DNA of 64,000 nucleotides from Microbacterium testaceum. Its GTDB lineage: Bacteria > Actinomycetota > Actinomycetes > Actinomycetales > Microbacteriaceae. Shown piece after piece: positions 43,822 through 52,252 of the stretch (its first letter is position 1; every line of letters begins with the position of its first letter). A model generated the notes under the pieces. That model saw only the letters and a program-made list of their open reading frames with translations, did no database searches and was not told the DNA's origin. Position numbers and translations under genes: made by a program. Location: positions 124,001 through 188,000 of the forward strand of contig NZ_BJML01000008.1 of the NCBI RefSeq assembly GCF_006539145.1. Direction: 5' to 3'.

Positions 43822-44844
43822 TCAACGAGCGGCGGTCGCCAGCTCTCCCGGCCCGGGCAGGATCTCGCGCAGAAGGTCGTCGAGCGTCACGACACCGAGC
43901 AGACTCTCACCCTCGACCACCGTCGCCAGCTGCACACGACCGCGGCGCATCCGTGCAAGGGCGTCGTACGCGGATGCCGTGGGCTCGAGAACCAGCGGAT
44001 CGCGGGCGATCTCGAGCGCCGGCGTAGCCGGGTCGACCGTCAGCGCGTCGCGCACGTGCGCGACGCGCGACGAGGCGCCCGAACCGACGAGGATGCGCAA
44101 GTGCGTAGACGAGGCGGCGACGGCCTGGACGTCGGCCACCGTGGCATCTGCGGGCACGCTCGTGGGGGAACGGTCGGTGCGGACGATGTCACCCACGGTC
44201 AGGGTGCCGAGCGCGATCGCCTGTGCGATCGGCTCGGAGTACTGCTTCTCGAGCGTGCCCGCCTGACGTGAGTGCGCCACGAGCTCGCGGATCGTGTCGG
44301 CGTCCTGTCCGCCCGCGGCGGCCTTGTCGACCGGCTCGACGCCCGAGGCCTTCACGAGGCGGTTCGCGATGTGGTTGATCCACAGCAGGAACGGACGCAG
44401 CGGCCAGGTGAGAGCGCGGGCGAGGATGCCGGTGGCTTTCGCCGCGGTCTCGGGATGCGCGATCGCCCACGACTTCGGCGCCATCTCGCCGATCACGAGG
44501 TGCAGGAAGGTCACGACGATCAGCGCGAGCATGAACGCGATGATGTCGGCGAGCACGTAGGGCAGGCCCCAGGCCTCGAAGGCCGGCGCCAACGCGTAGT
44601 CGATCGCGGGCTTGGTGATGGCACCGAGCAGGAAGGTACATGCCGTGATGCCGAGCTGCGCGAACGCCAGCATGACGGTCAGCTCGTTGACCCCGCGAAG
44701 GGCGGCACGCGCCGAGGCGCTGGTGGCGGCCTCCTCTTCGAGACGGTGCCGACGAGCGGCGAGCAGAGCGAACTCCACGATGACGAAGAACGCGCTCGCG
44801 ATGATCAGCGCGGTGGTGATGAGCGCGACGGTCCAGCCGTTCAT
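43822..44844 (-). CDS. CNNM/CorC (HlyC-like) family membrane protein, short form
   Basis: This 340-residue protein has a DUF21/CNNM domain of four helices (about 1-200), with ALLAARRHRLEEEA early in it, and a CBS pair (210-335) with VGDIVRTDRSPTSVP and LLGVVTLDDLLREIL. It stops after the CBS part, so the CorC_HlyC transporter-associated domain is missing. The ATG overlaps the stop of the upstream paralog by 4 bases, suggesting the two products work together, perhaps as a heteromer. Confidence 0.9.
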   Translation of the reverse strand: MNGWTVALITTALIIASAFFVIVEFALLAARRHRLEEEAATSASARAALRGVNELTVMLAFAQLGITACTFLLGAITKPAIDYALAPAFEAWGLPYVLADIIAFMLALIVVTFLHLVIGEMAPKSWAIAHPETAAKATGILARALTWPLRPFLLWINHIANRLVKASGVEPVDKAAAGGQDADTIRELVAHSRQAGTLEKQYSEPIAQAIALGTLTVGDIVRTDRSPTSVPADATVADVQAVAASSTHLRILVGSGASSRVAHVRDALTVDPATPALEIARDPLVLEPTASAYDALARMRRGRVQLATVVEGESLLGVVTLDDLLREILPGPGELATAAR

Positions 44845-46253
44845 CGGGCCACCTCCTCATCGACGGCAGGAGCTTCGTCGGCGGCATCGGCATCCCGATC
44901 CACCTCGTGCAGGTGGACCGTGAGTTGAGAGGGGACGTGCCGGTCCACCTCGACGACCTCGACGGCGAGCCAGCGCTCGATGTCGAGCCCCTGCACCGTC
45001 TCGGACGCCCGCTCGGGAAGGTCGATCCGCACAATCGTCCCGACGGCCGGAAGATCCCCGTGGGTCTCGATCACGAGTCCGGCCACGGTCTCGACGTCGC
45101 TGACGGCGAGGTCGAGACCGATCAGGCGCTCGAGCTCGTCGAGGTGCAGGTCGCCGGGGACCGTCCAGGCATGGTCTCCGTCGGCCGAGACCTCGGCGAC
45201 CTCGACGTCGTGCTCGTCGGACAGCTCGCCGATGACCTCTTCGGTCAGGTCTTCGATCGTCAGGATGCCGTCGAAATTGCCGTATTCGTCGACGACGCAG
45301 GCGAGCTCGTTCCGCGAACGGCGCATGCGGTCGAGGGCGACGGGCAGAAGCATCGAGGTCGGAATCACGACGGCGGCGCGCATGACGGAGGCCACGGGGG
45401 CATCGTCCGCGGGCTGCTCGCGGAGGACATCGATCAGTTCGACGACGCCGACGGGAGAGTCTTCGTCGCCGATCACGGGGTAGCGGGTGTGACCGGTTGC
45501 CATGAGCGCGCGAACCTCGCCGACCGTGGTGTCGGGGCTCACCGAACCCACCTGGGAGCGCGGCACCATCGCATGCTCGACGTCGCGCTGCGGGAAATCG
45601 AGGATGCGGTCGATGATCATCGAGAGGTCGTCGGGCAGGTCGCCGCTCACGCGCGACTCCTCGATGATCGCCTCGAGGTCGCGCGCGGTGGCGCTCTCGT
45701 CGACGTCTTCGAGCGGCTCGATGCGCAGCAGGCGTAGCAGGCGTAGCAGGGCGTTGGCGGCCACATCGAACACGGTGATGAGCCAGCCGAAAAGCAGCAG
45801 GTAGATGCGCGTCGGCACGGCCAGCGCACGGGCCAGGGGCTCGGGGCTCGCAATGGCCAGGTTCTTCGGGTACAGCTCTCCGAAGATCATCGTGACGACG
45901 GTGGCCAGGAGCAGGGCGCCGATGGTGCCGATGAGTACCGAGACGGCCGGGTCGATGCCGACCCCGCCGAGGAGCGTACCGAGCGACTCACCGATCAGCG
46001 GTTCGGCCACGTAGCCGATCAGAAGGCCCGTGACGGTGATGCCCAGCTGGGCACCCGACAGCATGAAGGAGGTGCGCTTGGTGATCGCCAGCACGCGCTT
46101 GGCCTGCGCGTCGCCCTTCTCGGCCTTCGCCGCCATCCGCGACCGGTCGACGGACATGTAGGCGAACTCCTGTGCGACGAAGAAGCCGCAGGCGACGATG
46201 ATCGCCAGAGTCACGACGATACCCAACAGCAGTGTCAGGGCCGCAGCCAGCAT
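44841..46253 (-). CDS. CNNM/CorC (HlyC-like) family membrane protein, long form
   Basis: This 470-residue protein contains the CNNM domain (about 1-200, with FVAQEFAYMSVDRSRM), a CBS pair (210-330, with MVPRSQVGSV and VVDEYGNFDGILTIEDLTEE) and a C-terminal CorC_HlyC domain (about 350-430). It is the upstream member of an overlapping pair. Members are linked to Mg or Co efflux. Its own Shine-Dalgarno, GAGGGGG, is inside the stem at 46263-46283, suggesting control at translation. Confidence 0.92.
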   Translation of the reverse strand: MLAAALTLLLGIVVTLAIIVACGFFVAQEFAYMSVDRSRMAAKAEKGDAQAKRVLAITKRTSFMLSGAQLGITVTGLLIGYVAEPLIGESLGTLLGGVGIDPAVSVLIGTIGALLLATVVTMIFGELYPKNLAIASPEPLARALAVPTRIYLLLFGWLITVFDVAANALLRLLRLLRIEPLEDVDESATARDLEAIIEESRVSGDLPDDLSMIIDRILDFPQRDVEHAMVPRSQVGSVSPDTTVGEVRALMATGHTRYPVIGDEDSPVGVVELIDVLREQPADDAPVASVMRAAVVIPTSMLLPVALDRMRRSRNELACVVDEYGNFDGILTIEDLTEEVIGELSDEHDVEVAEVSADGDHAWTVPGDLHLDELERLIGLDLAVSDVETVAGLVIETHGDLPAVGTIVRIDLPERASETVQGLDIERWLAVEVVEVDRHVPSQLTVHLHEVDRDADAADEAPAVDEEVAR

Positions 46254-46262
46254 CAGATCTCA

Positions 46263-46283
46263 CCCCCTCTCTGGAAGAGGGGG
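46263..46283 (-). promoter_or_regulatory. Hairpin covering the Shine-Dalgarno of the CNNM pair
   Basis: On the minus strand CCCCCTCT pairs perfectly with AGAGGGGG across a 5-base loop. The 3' arm is the ribosome site, nine bases before the ATG at 46253. The leader upstream has more pairing potential, for example around GTGAGCC. A metal-responsive switch is possible but none is recognised. Confidence 0.6.
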
Positions 46284-46423
46284 CTCCAAGATCGGCCCTC
46301 CTGGTCGGTGGAGGTGCGGTGATGGCTCACGGGTTTTCTCTCTCGTGGGTCGATGATCAGTGATCGCACCGACTTTATCGAGCGGGAACCCCGCGAGGCT
46401 GGGGATTCACCCCGACTGCGCGA

Positions 46424-47170
46424 TCACCCTGCCTCGGTGATCTTCTGGTCGGTGTTCGTGTACACGATCGAGTCGGCCGTGGTTCCCACCAACCCCAGAG
46501 TCAGTCGCGCCAGGCCCGGCGCGATGCCGTCTGCCGGCGGGGGAGTGTCGGCCCCGAGAGTGAGAGTCTTGCCGTCCGCGGTGGTGGCCGACAGCGAGTT
46601 CAGGTACACCGACACGTGCCCCGACAGCGTCATGCGGTCGGCGGTCGTGACCAGCGCAGGTCCCGTCTCGCGCCGAACCGTCAGCGCGAACCCCTCGATC
46701 GTGATCTGATCCGCCGTCATTTTCAACGCGGTGATGCGCGTACCATCGGCCAGCGGCACCGTGACGACGCTGACGAGCGGGATGCCGCGGAACGATAGCG
46801 ACTGCGCCCCGAGCTGTGCCGACGGTTGCGTGAAGACGGGAGCATCCCGATCGGCGACGGCCGCCTGTGCCGGCGGCGTCGTCCCTTCGTCGGCGGGCGG
46901 TACCGAGGGTGCGGGCGTAGACGGCGCACCGGGTGCCGAGGATCCCGCATCGGGAACTGCCGGCAGGCCGGGAAGGGTGAGCCCCGGTGTCGGGGTGGGA
47001 GTCGGCGTCGATGTGGGGGCGGGCGTGGGGGCGCTGCAGGGGAACAGGATCGGAATGCACAGGCGGGCCGGGCGCAGTCCGTCGTCCGCCCACGCGGCTC
47101 CCGCTCCCGTCGCCCCGCCGAGCACCAGCATCGCCGCGGTCAGCGCGGCCGCGGCCCGGACGCGCTTCAT
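46424..47170 (-). CDS. Exported Pro/Thr-rich protein
   Basis: This 248-residue protein has a signal peptide (VRAAAALTAAMLVLGGATGAGA), a Pro-Thr-Ser-rich linker (about 40-110) and a C-terminal beta-rich domain (SQLGAQSLSFRGIPLVSVVTVP to the end). No catalytic motif is visible. It overlaps the DUF6114 gene by 4 bases and is the last gene of a three-gene surface operon. The linker may span the cell wall. Confidence 0.82.
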   Translation of the reverse strand: MKRVRAAAALTAAMLVLGGATGAGAAWADDGLRPARLCIPILFPCSAPTPAPTSTPTPTPTPGLTLPGLPAVPDAGSSAPGAPSTPAPSVPPADEGTTPPAQAAVADRDAPVFTQPSAQLGAQSLSFRGIPLVSVVTVPLADGTRITALKMTADQITIEGFALTVRRETGPALVTTADRMTLSGHVSVYLNSLSATTADGKTLTLGADTPPPADGIAPGLARLTLGLVGTTADSIVYTNTDQKITEAG

Positions 47171-47601
47171 CGCTCGACCCCCGTCGACGCGTTCTCCGCC
47201 TCCTCGATACGCGACGGAGGAGCGGCATCCGACTCTGCACGAGCCGGCGCCCACGATACGGCGATGATCCCGCCCACCGCGCTCAACAGCATCCCGAGCA
47301 GGAAACCGCCGAGATTGACACCGACCAGCGAGTACACCGCAACTGCCAAGGCGATGACACCGTAGAAGATGCGGTGCGCCGGCATGAGGATGAGCAGGAT
47401 GCCGAGCAGCACGAGAACGACGGGGATCACCGTGGCCTGAAGCCCCTCGATCCCGAGCTGGATGTGCAGTCGCCCGATGTCGAGCTGGCTGGAAAAGAAC
47501 ATCTCGACACCGCCGAGCGCGACGAGGAGTCCGCCCACCAGGGGACGGCTGCGGCGCCACTCGTGAAAGCGCGCTCGAGCGGGCATGTCGGAGGAGGTCA
47601 T
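47167..47601 (-). CDS. DUF6114 domain-containing membrane protein
   Basis: This 144-residue protein has four hydrophobic segments: RPLVGGLLVALGGVEMFFS, a second near TVIPVVLVLLGILLILMPA, a third near FYGVIALAVAVYSLVGV, and the last LGGFLLGMLLSAVGGIIAVSW. This is the DUF6114 layout, paired with DUF6230 proteins in many Actinobacteria. It lies 11 bases after the DUF6230 gene and overlaps the next. It probably helps anchor or export the DUF6230 protein; that is inferred. Confidence 0.85.
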   Translation of the reverse strand: MTSSDMPARARFHEWRRSRPLVGGLLVALGGVEMFFSSQLDIGRLHIQLGIEGLQATVIPVVLVLLGILLILMPAHRIFYGVIALAVAVYSLVGVNLGGFLLGMLLSAVGGIIAVSWAPARAESDAAPPSRIEEAENASTGVER

Positions 47602-47612
47602 GGCTACTCCGA

Positions 47613-48209
47613 TCAGAAGCAGGTCTTCGAGCCGTCGGTCAGCTCGAGCTTCATGCCGGTGAGGGTGAACACCGAGGCCTGCGTACTCCAGGCTGTCTGC
47701 TGCAGACCCTTGATGGAGATGGTGTCGGCATCCTGAGCGAAATCACCCGCGGTGCCCTTCGCCGACGTGTTGACCGTCGACGCGTCGACGCCGATGCGGA
47801 TGTTGCCGAACGAGGAGTCGCCCTTCAACCCGGTCATGCCGATCTGGAGGTCGGAGGCCGAGGCCGGGGCACCGCCGCCTCCGGCGGTGATGAGGACGCC
47901 CACCTTGCCCAGGGGAGTGTCGCTGACGACCGACTGACAGAGGTCGGCGAGGGTGGCGGACTTGATATTCGCGATGGCGACGTTGTGCTGGCCGCCCGCG
48001 GTGTCGTTCGTGACGCCCGCGTACTGCGAGAAGCCGGTGCCTTCGAGCTGCGACGCGCTGATCTGGAACTGGCTGCCGGAGACGGCGAACGAAACCGGCA
48101 CGGCGCCCTGGGCGACGCCGGTGAGAAGAAGGCTCGCGACGGCGGCCACGGGAACGGTGGCGAGGGCCACCCGGCCGGTACGGGAGCGGGTCAGGCTGCG
48201 GAACTTCAT
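47613..48209 (-). CDS. DUF6230 family exported protein
   Basis: This 198-residue protein has a signal peptide (VALATVPVAAVASLLLTGVAQGA) and a mature domain rich in beta structure with GGQHNVAIANIKSATLADLCQS, VLITAGGGG and ISIKGLQQTAWSTQASVFTL. It matches the DUF6230 family of surface proteins, formerly labelled cholesterol esterase without proof. It is the first gene of the operon and is transcribed away from a TetR gene, with a perfect operator between them. Confidence 0.86.
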   Translation of the reverse strand: MKFRSLTRSRTGRVALATVPVAAVASLLLTGVAQGAVPVSFAVSGSQFQISASQLEGTGFSQYAGVTNDTAGGQHNVAIANIKSATLADLCQSVVSDTPLGKVGVLITAGGGGAPASASDLQIGMTGLKGDSSFGNIRIGVDASTVNTSAKGTAGDFAQDADTISIKGLQQTAWSTQASVFTLTGMKLELTDGSKTCF

Positions 48210-48267
48210 CGATCCTCCTGCTTAAGCAAGCCCGGCGACGGCGCCGAGCGAGCCCAGGCTACGCCTC

Positions 48268-48284
48268 ATTGACAGTGTGTCAAT
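48268..48284. promoter_or_regulatory. TetR operator between DUF6230 and TetR genes
   Basis: ATTGACA, GTG, TGTCAAT is a perfect 7-base inverted repeat with a 3-base spacer. On the minus strand the left arm supplies TTGACA, and TAGCCT follows 16 bases later, as a -35/-10 promoter for the surface operon. A bound repressor would cover the -35. Confidence 0.75.
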
Positions 48285-48319
48285 AGATTGGTCCGGCATC
48301 GCTTCGTTAGAGTTTCCTC

Positions 48320-48937
48320 ATGTCGAGCGATCGCCGCACGCGCCTCACGCCGGACCAGCGGCGCGCCCAGCTCGTCGCCTCGGGAGTCGCCTTCCTCGCC
48401 GAGAAGCCCCTCGACGACCTCACGATGGAGGTCCTGTCGCAACGAGTCGGCGTCTCGCGCGGGCTGCTGTTCCACTACTTCGGCTCCCGCCAGGGCCTGC
48501 ACCGGGAGGTCGTGATCACGGCTGCCGCAGCGCTCCTCGCGGCATCCGTTCCGCGTGACGACCTCGGCCCGCGTGAGCGTCTCGACGACACGCTCACCCG
48601 CATCGTCGCCTTCGTCCGCGAGCACCGCGGCACCTTCTACTCGCTCGTCCGAGGCGTCGCCTCGGGCGACCCCGAGGTGCGGCACGAAGTCGACCGTGCC
48701 CGCGACGTCACCGCGGGCTGGGTCACGGACGGATTCCTCGAACTCGGGGCGGAAGACTCCCCGCTGCTGCGTGTGGCGCTTCGTTCGTGGGTGAACTTCG
48801 CCGAGGAGGTTCTCGTCGAACTCGCCCTCGGCACCGAGATGCCCGCGGCGGAGATCGTCGCCTTCCTCTCTCGATCGGCCTTCGGCGTCCTGGCCTCCGT
48901 GACGGGGGACGCCGTCCCCTCGCCGCCTCGGAAGTGA
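48320..48937 (+). CDS. TetR/AcrR family transcriptional regulator
   Basis: This 205-residue regulator has a TetR helix-turn-helix (about 10-58: RRAQLVASGVAFLAEKPLDD and VSRGLLFHYFGSRQGLHREV), then a helical ligand domain with VRGVASGDPEVRHEVDRARD. It is divergent from the DUF6230-DUF6114 operon, and a perfect palindrome lies 36 bases before its start. It probably represses both. Confidence 0.92.
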   Translation: MSSDRRTRLTPDQRRAQLVASGVAFLAEKPLDDLTMEVLSQRVGVSRGLLFHYFGSRQGLHREVVITAAAALLAASVPRDDLGPRERLDDTLTRIVAFVREHRGTFYSLVRGVASGDPEVRHEVDRARDVTAGWVTDGFLELGAEDSPLLRVALRSWVNFAEEVLVELALGTEMPAAEIVAFLSRSAFGVLASVTGDAVPSPPRK

Positions 48938-49071
48938 TCCCGCCGGGCGTCCGCTCGCCCAACGCCCCCCTCTAGGTGATGGGTGGCACAATAGGAGAGC
49001 CCCCATTGCTGCGCCCCAGCGCGGTCCCCCAGAAACAAGGTTCGATTCGTCGAGCCGGAAAAGGACCTGTG

Positions 49072-49413
49072 ATGGGACGTCTCATTTACCGTGACCGTGC
49101 GTCGTTCGACATCGACGACCGCATCCTCGCGCACCTCCGCATCGTCGTGATGAACAAGCTACGACGCAACGAGGGCTTCATGCTGCAGCTGCCCGTCAAC
49201 GAAGGCGTGCGACAGGCCAGCCTCTGGATACACGCCTCTAATGCGCTCGTCATGCAGTTCTACGGTGGACGGGAGCCGGCGATCGACCGCGCGCTCGTGG
49301 ATCAGATGATGCACGATGCGAGTGGCGCCGACGGGCTGACACTGACCGCCGCCGGCATCGCCCCGGTGACCACGACACCGCCTCGGCAGCCGGTCGGCGG
49401 GCGCTCGGCCTGA
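49072..49413 (+). CDS. Small DUF7882-like protein
   Basis: This 113-residue protein begins MGRLIYRDRASFDIDDRIL and has VVMNKLRRNEGFMLQLP and MQFYGGREPAIDRALVDQ. Such sequences are common in Microbacteriaceae and have been mislabelled as ATP-dependent DNA ligase; no ligase motif is present. Function unknown. AAAGGA lies before the ATG at 49072. Confidence 0.72.
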   Translation: MGRLIYRDRASFDIDDRILAHLRIVVMNKLRRNEGFMLQLPVNEGVRQASLWIHASNALVMQFYGGREPAIDRALVDQMMHDASGADGLTLTAAGIAPVTTTPPRQPVGGRSA

Positions 49414-49436
49414 GCGCGGAGGGGCGTCCCCGCTCC

Positions 49437-50864
49437 TCACCCTTGCAACGGCAGAGTGACCTCGAACCGGGCGCCGTGCTCGGTGTCGACGCACCGTACG
49501 TCGCCGCCGTGCGCCCGGGCGATTCCGCGCGCGATCGGCAGACCGAGTCCCACCCCGCCGGATGCCGCCCGTGCCGCGTCCAGACGAACGAGACGCTCGA
49601 AGATGCGCTCGCGATCGGCCGGCGCGACACCCGGCCCGTCATCGGCGACGGACACCACCGCGTCCTCGCCGCGCGTCGAGACCGCCAGGGTGACATGTCC
49701 GGTTCGCCCGGTCGCTCGCGACGCGTTCTCGACCAGATTCGAAAGCACCTGCGCGAGTCGGTCGAGGTCGGCGTGAACCGGGACAGCGGCATCCGGAAGC
49801 AGGGCCCGAACCCGCAGCGAGGGGTGAACGAGCGGGACCCGGTGCACCTCGGCCTCGACGAGCGAACGCAGGTCGAGGGCGGCGCGAGAGAGCTCGAGAC
49901 CGCGATCGACGCGGGCCATGGTCAACAGGTCGTCGACGAGGCGCGAGGCCCGTGCCGCCTCTCGCGCGACGTGTGCGGCGAGCATCTCGCGCTCGGGTCC
50001 GTCGAGGTCGGCACGTACCAGCGTGTCGGCCGCGGCACGGATGCCGGCGACCGGCGTGCGCAACTCGTGCGCTGCGTCCGAGAGGAACGCACGAAGGCGC
50101 TGCTCGGCGTCTCGAGCGGCCTGCTCGGCGCCCACCACGTCGTCGAGCATGTCGTCGAGGGCGGTGGCGACGCGCCCGATCTCGGTGTCGGAGCGGGTGG
50201 GGTGAAGACGCCGTTGCCGCTCGCCGGAGCCGATCGCGCGAGCGACGCGAGAGACCTGGTCGAGGGGCCGGAGGCTTCGGCGCACGACGAGAGTCACCGC
50301 GCCCGCGGCCAGGACGAGGACACCGATGGACGACAGCGCCATGATCCAGCGCACCTGGGCGAGCGTGTCACCGATGCCGGCGGCCGATGCCGTCAGCGTC
50401 AAGGTGGAGCCGTCGCTGAGCGTCGAGCGGAGCGTGACGAGGTCGTCGTCGCCCGTGACCTCGGAGGCGACGACGCTCACATCGCTCGATGCGGTCGGCT
50501 GTGGCGTCGACCGGGCAGCGGGCCCCGCGCCGGGGCCACCGGGTCCACCCGGGGGAGCGTCGCGCAGCTGCTCGGGGCTGGGACCGGCGACCACCGAGTC
50601 CCCGCTTGCGCCGACGATACGGACGGCGAGCCCCTGATCCGACAGCCGCTCGGCGAGATCCGCATCGTCGACCGTTCCCACGAGCGACGCGGCGGCAGCC
50701 GCGCGATCGCGAAGGCGCTCCTCGATCTGGCCGCGGAGGCGTGCGCCCAGTGCCACGTCCACGACGACGGAGAGCACGACGAGCAGCAGAGCGACGAGGA
50801 CCACGACTGCGACGATCGTGCGCCGGCGCAGCGACCCCGACTTCAGCGGCGGCGACACGCTCAC
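49437..50864 (-). CDS. Sensor histidine kinase, OmpR-partner type
   Basis: This 475-residue protein has an N-terminal transmembrane helix (VVVLVALLLVVLSVVVDVAL), an extracytoplasmic sensing region with a Gly/Pro-rich loop, a second helix (MALSSIGVLVLAAGAVTLVV), a HAMP domain, the H-box SDAAHELRTPVAGI and the HATPase with NLVENASRAT, DDGPGVAP and GVGLGLPIARGI. GTG 50864 overlaps the response-regulator stop. It would phosphorylate that regulator. Confidence 0.92.
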   Translation of the reverse strand: MSVSPPLKSGSLRRRTIVAVVVLVALLLVVLSVVVDVALGARLRGQIEERLRDRAAAAASLVGTVDDADLAERLSDQGLAVRIVGASGDSVVAGPSPEQLRDAPPGGPGGPGAGPAARSTPQPTASSDVSVVASEVTGDDDLVTLRSTLSDGSTLTLTASAAGIGDTLAQVRWIMALSSIGVLVLAAGAVTLVVRRSLRPLDQVSRVARAIGSGERQRRLHPTRSDTEIGRVATALDDMLDDVVGAEQAARDAEQRLRAFLSDAAHELRTPVAGIRAAADTLVRADLDGPEREMLAAHVAREAARASRLVDDLLTMARVDRGLELSRAALDLRSLVEAEVHRVPLVHPSLRVRALLPDAAVPVHADLDRLAQVLSNLVENASRATGRTGHVTLAVSTRGEDAVVSVADDGPGVAPADRERIFERLVRLDAARAASGGVGLGLPIARGIARAHGGDVRCVDTEHGARFEVTLPLQG

Positions 50865-51535
50865 CGTTCCTCGCTCAGGCGGTATCCCATTCCGCGGACG
50901 GTGTGGATCAGTCGCGGCCCGCGCTGCTCCATCTTGCGTCGCAGGGCGCTCAGGTGCACCTCGACCAGGTTCGGGTCGTAATCCTCGTACCCCCACACCT
51001 GGGTGAGGATCTGCGCCTTGGAGAGGGTCCGTCCGCGACTCTCCGCGAGCAGCTGCAGCAGGCGGAACTCGGTGGCCGTGAGCTCGAGCGACACCCCACC
51101 TCGATGTGCGGTCGCGGCATCCGGATCCACCACGAGATCGGCCACGGACACCGTCTGCGGCAGCCGCCCGCGTCGCCGCAGCACCGCTGAACTCCGTGCG
51201 ACGAGTTCGGCCATGGTGAACGGCTTCACGACGTAGTCGTCGGCCCCTTCGGCGAACCCGCGGAGACGATCGTCCACCTCATCCCGCGCGGTCAGCATGA
51301 TCACCGCCGTGTCGCCCGCGGCTCGCACGGTCGGGAGCAACCGGATGCCGCTCGGCCCGGGCATCATCCAGTCGATGATCACGAGGTCGGGGCGGAAAGA
51401 CGCCAGTCTCTCACTGAGATCCGTGCCGTCCGGGGCCGCCTCTGCGACGAAACCATCGGCGCGCAGGGCCGTGGTGACGGCGACGCGGATCGTCTCGTCG
51501 TCGTCGAGGACGAGCACGCGGGCAGCATGGGACAT
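50861..51535 (-). CDS. OmpR/PhoB family response regulator
   Basis: This 224-residue regulator has a receiver domain with acidic pocket DDDE (11-14), phosphoacceptor Asp55 (IIDWMMPG), and the later K in VVKPFTMAEL. The C-terminal winged helix (about 130-220) is of the OmpR type, with LTATEFRLLQLLAES and VWGYEDYDPNLVEVHLSALRRKM (in parts). It overlaps the kinase. A TTCAG direct repeat lies before the divergent Pro-rich gene. Confidence 0.95.
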   Translation of the reverse strand: MSHAARVLVLDDDETIRVAVTTALRADGFVAEAAPDGTDLSERLASFRPDLVIIDWMMPGPSGIRLLPTVRAAGDTAVIMLTARDEVDDRLRGFAEGADDYVVKPFTMAELVARSSAVLRRRGRLPQTVSVADLVVDPDAATAHRGGVSLELTATEFRLLQLLAESRGRTLSKAQILTQVWGYEDYDPNLVEVHLSALRRKMEQRGPRLIHTVRGMGYRLSEER

Positions 51536-51607
51536 CCGAGCGACGATACGGTCGCGGGCTGAATGCGGGTTATGGCTTGCGTATGCGTGGCGGGCGGGGG
51601 ATCCGAC

Positions 51608-51623
51608 TTCAGGTTCGCTTCAG
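51608..51623. promoter_or_regulatory. Direct repeat, candidate response regulator box
   Basis: TTCAG at 51608-51612 and 51619-51623 have an 11-base period (TTCAGGTTCGCTTCAG), as expected for head-to-tail binding of an OmpR-type dimer. The site lies between the regulator gene and the divergent Pro-rich membrane gene. Confidence 0.55.
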
Positions 51624-51677
51624 TCCCGGCTCGAAGTCTGGTCTCAGAGCCGGTGACCGACACCGGACGGGAAGAGA

Positions 51678-52214
51678 ATGATGAACGACGACAACCCCAC
51701 CCTGCCGCTGCCGCGTCAGGAGGAGACTCCCGAACCCCGCCGCCGCTCGTGGCGCGGACCAGCGCTGATCGCCGGCGCCGTGATCGTGGCCGCAGGCCTG
51801 ACCGGGGGGACCGCCGCCCTCGCGGCGCAGAGCAGCGGAACCGGCCCCCTCGCGGCCTCGACGACCTCGGCGCCGAGCGCCGACGGCGGCTCGACCGGCG
51901 CCGGCAGTACGGCCCCCACCCCGGGCTCGACCCCCTCCGCCCCCGCCGACGGAACGGCTCCCACGCCTTCTGCCGACGGCACGGCTCCCGTTGCCCCCGG
52001 TGGCGGCAAGGGACCGGCCGAGTGCGGCCCCGGCGGCCCGGGCGCTCCGAAGGGCGATGCCTCCAAGCCCGCACCGCCCGCCGGGGGCACCGCCCCCACC
52101 CCGCCGGCCGACGGGCAGAAGCCCACGCCGCCCGCGCCGCCCACGGACGGCACGGCTCCGACCCCGCCGGCCGACGGAACCGCGCCGACGCCTCCCGCCA
52201 CGCCGGGAAGTTGA
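51678..52214 (+). CDS. Membrane-anchored Pro/Thr/Ala-rich repeat protein
   Basis: This 178-residue protein has a short cytoplasmic start, a transmembrane helix (ALIAGAVIVAAGLTGGTAALA) and an extracellular low-complexity tail. Imperfect repeats of TAPTPPADG make up much of the last 90 residues. A wall-spanning spacer or substrate for glycosylation is plausible. It is divergent from the two-component system and preceded by a TTCAG direct repeat, so it may be a target. No known domain. Confidence 0.75.
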   Translation: MMNDDNPTLPLPRQEETPEPRRRSWRGPALIAGAVIVAAGLTGGTAALAAQSSGTGPLAASTTSAPSADGGSTGAGSTAPTPGSTPSAPADGTAPTPSADGTAPVAPGGGKGPAECGPGGPGAPKGDASKPAPPAGGTAPTPPADGQKPTPPAPPTDGTAPTPPADGTAPTPPATPGS

Positions 52215-52252
52215 CCCCTGCTCCGCGCTGACCGCCGCGCCACGCCTCTCGC

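Noticed and set aside
46254..46400. M-box or yybP-ykoY riboswitch before the CNNM pair
   Set aside because: The conserved core sequences of these classes are not visible; only the SD-masking hairpin is supported.
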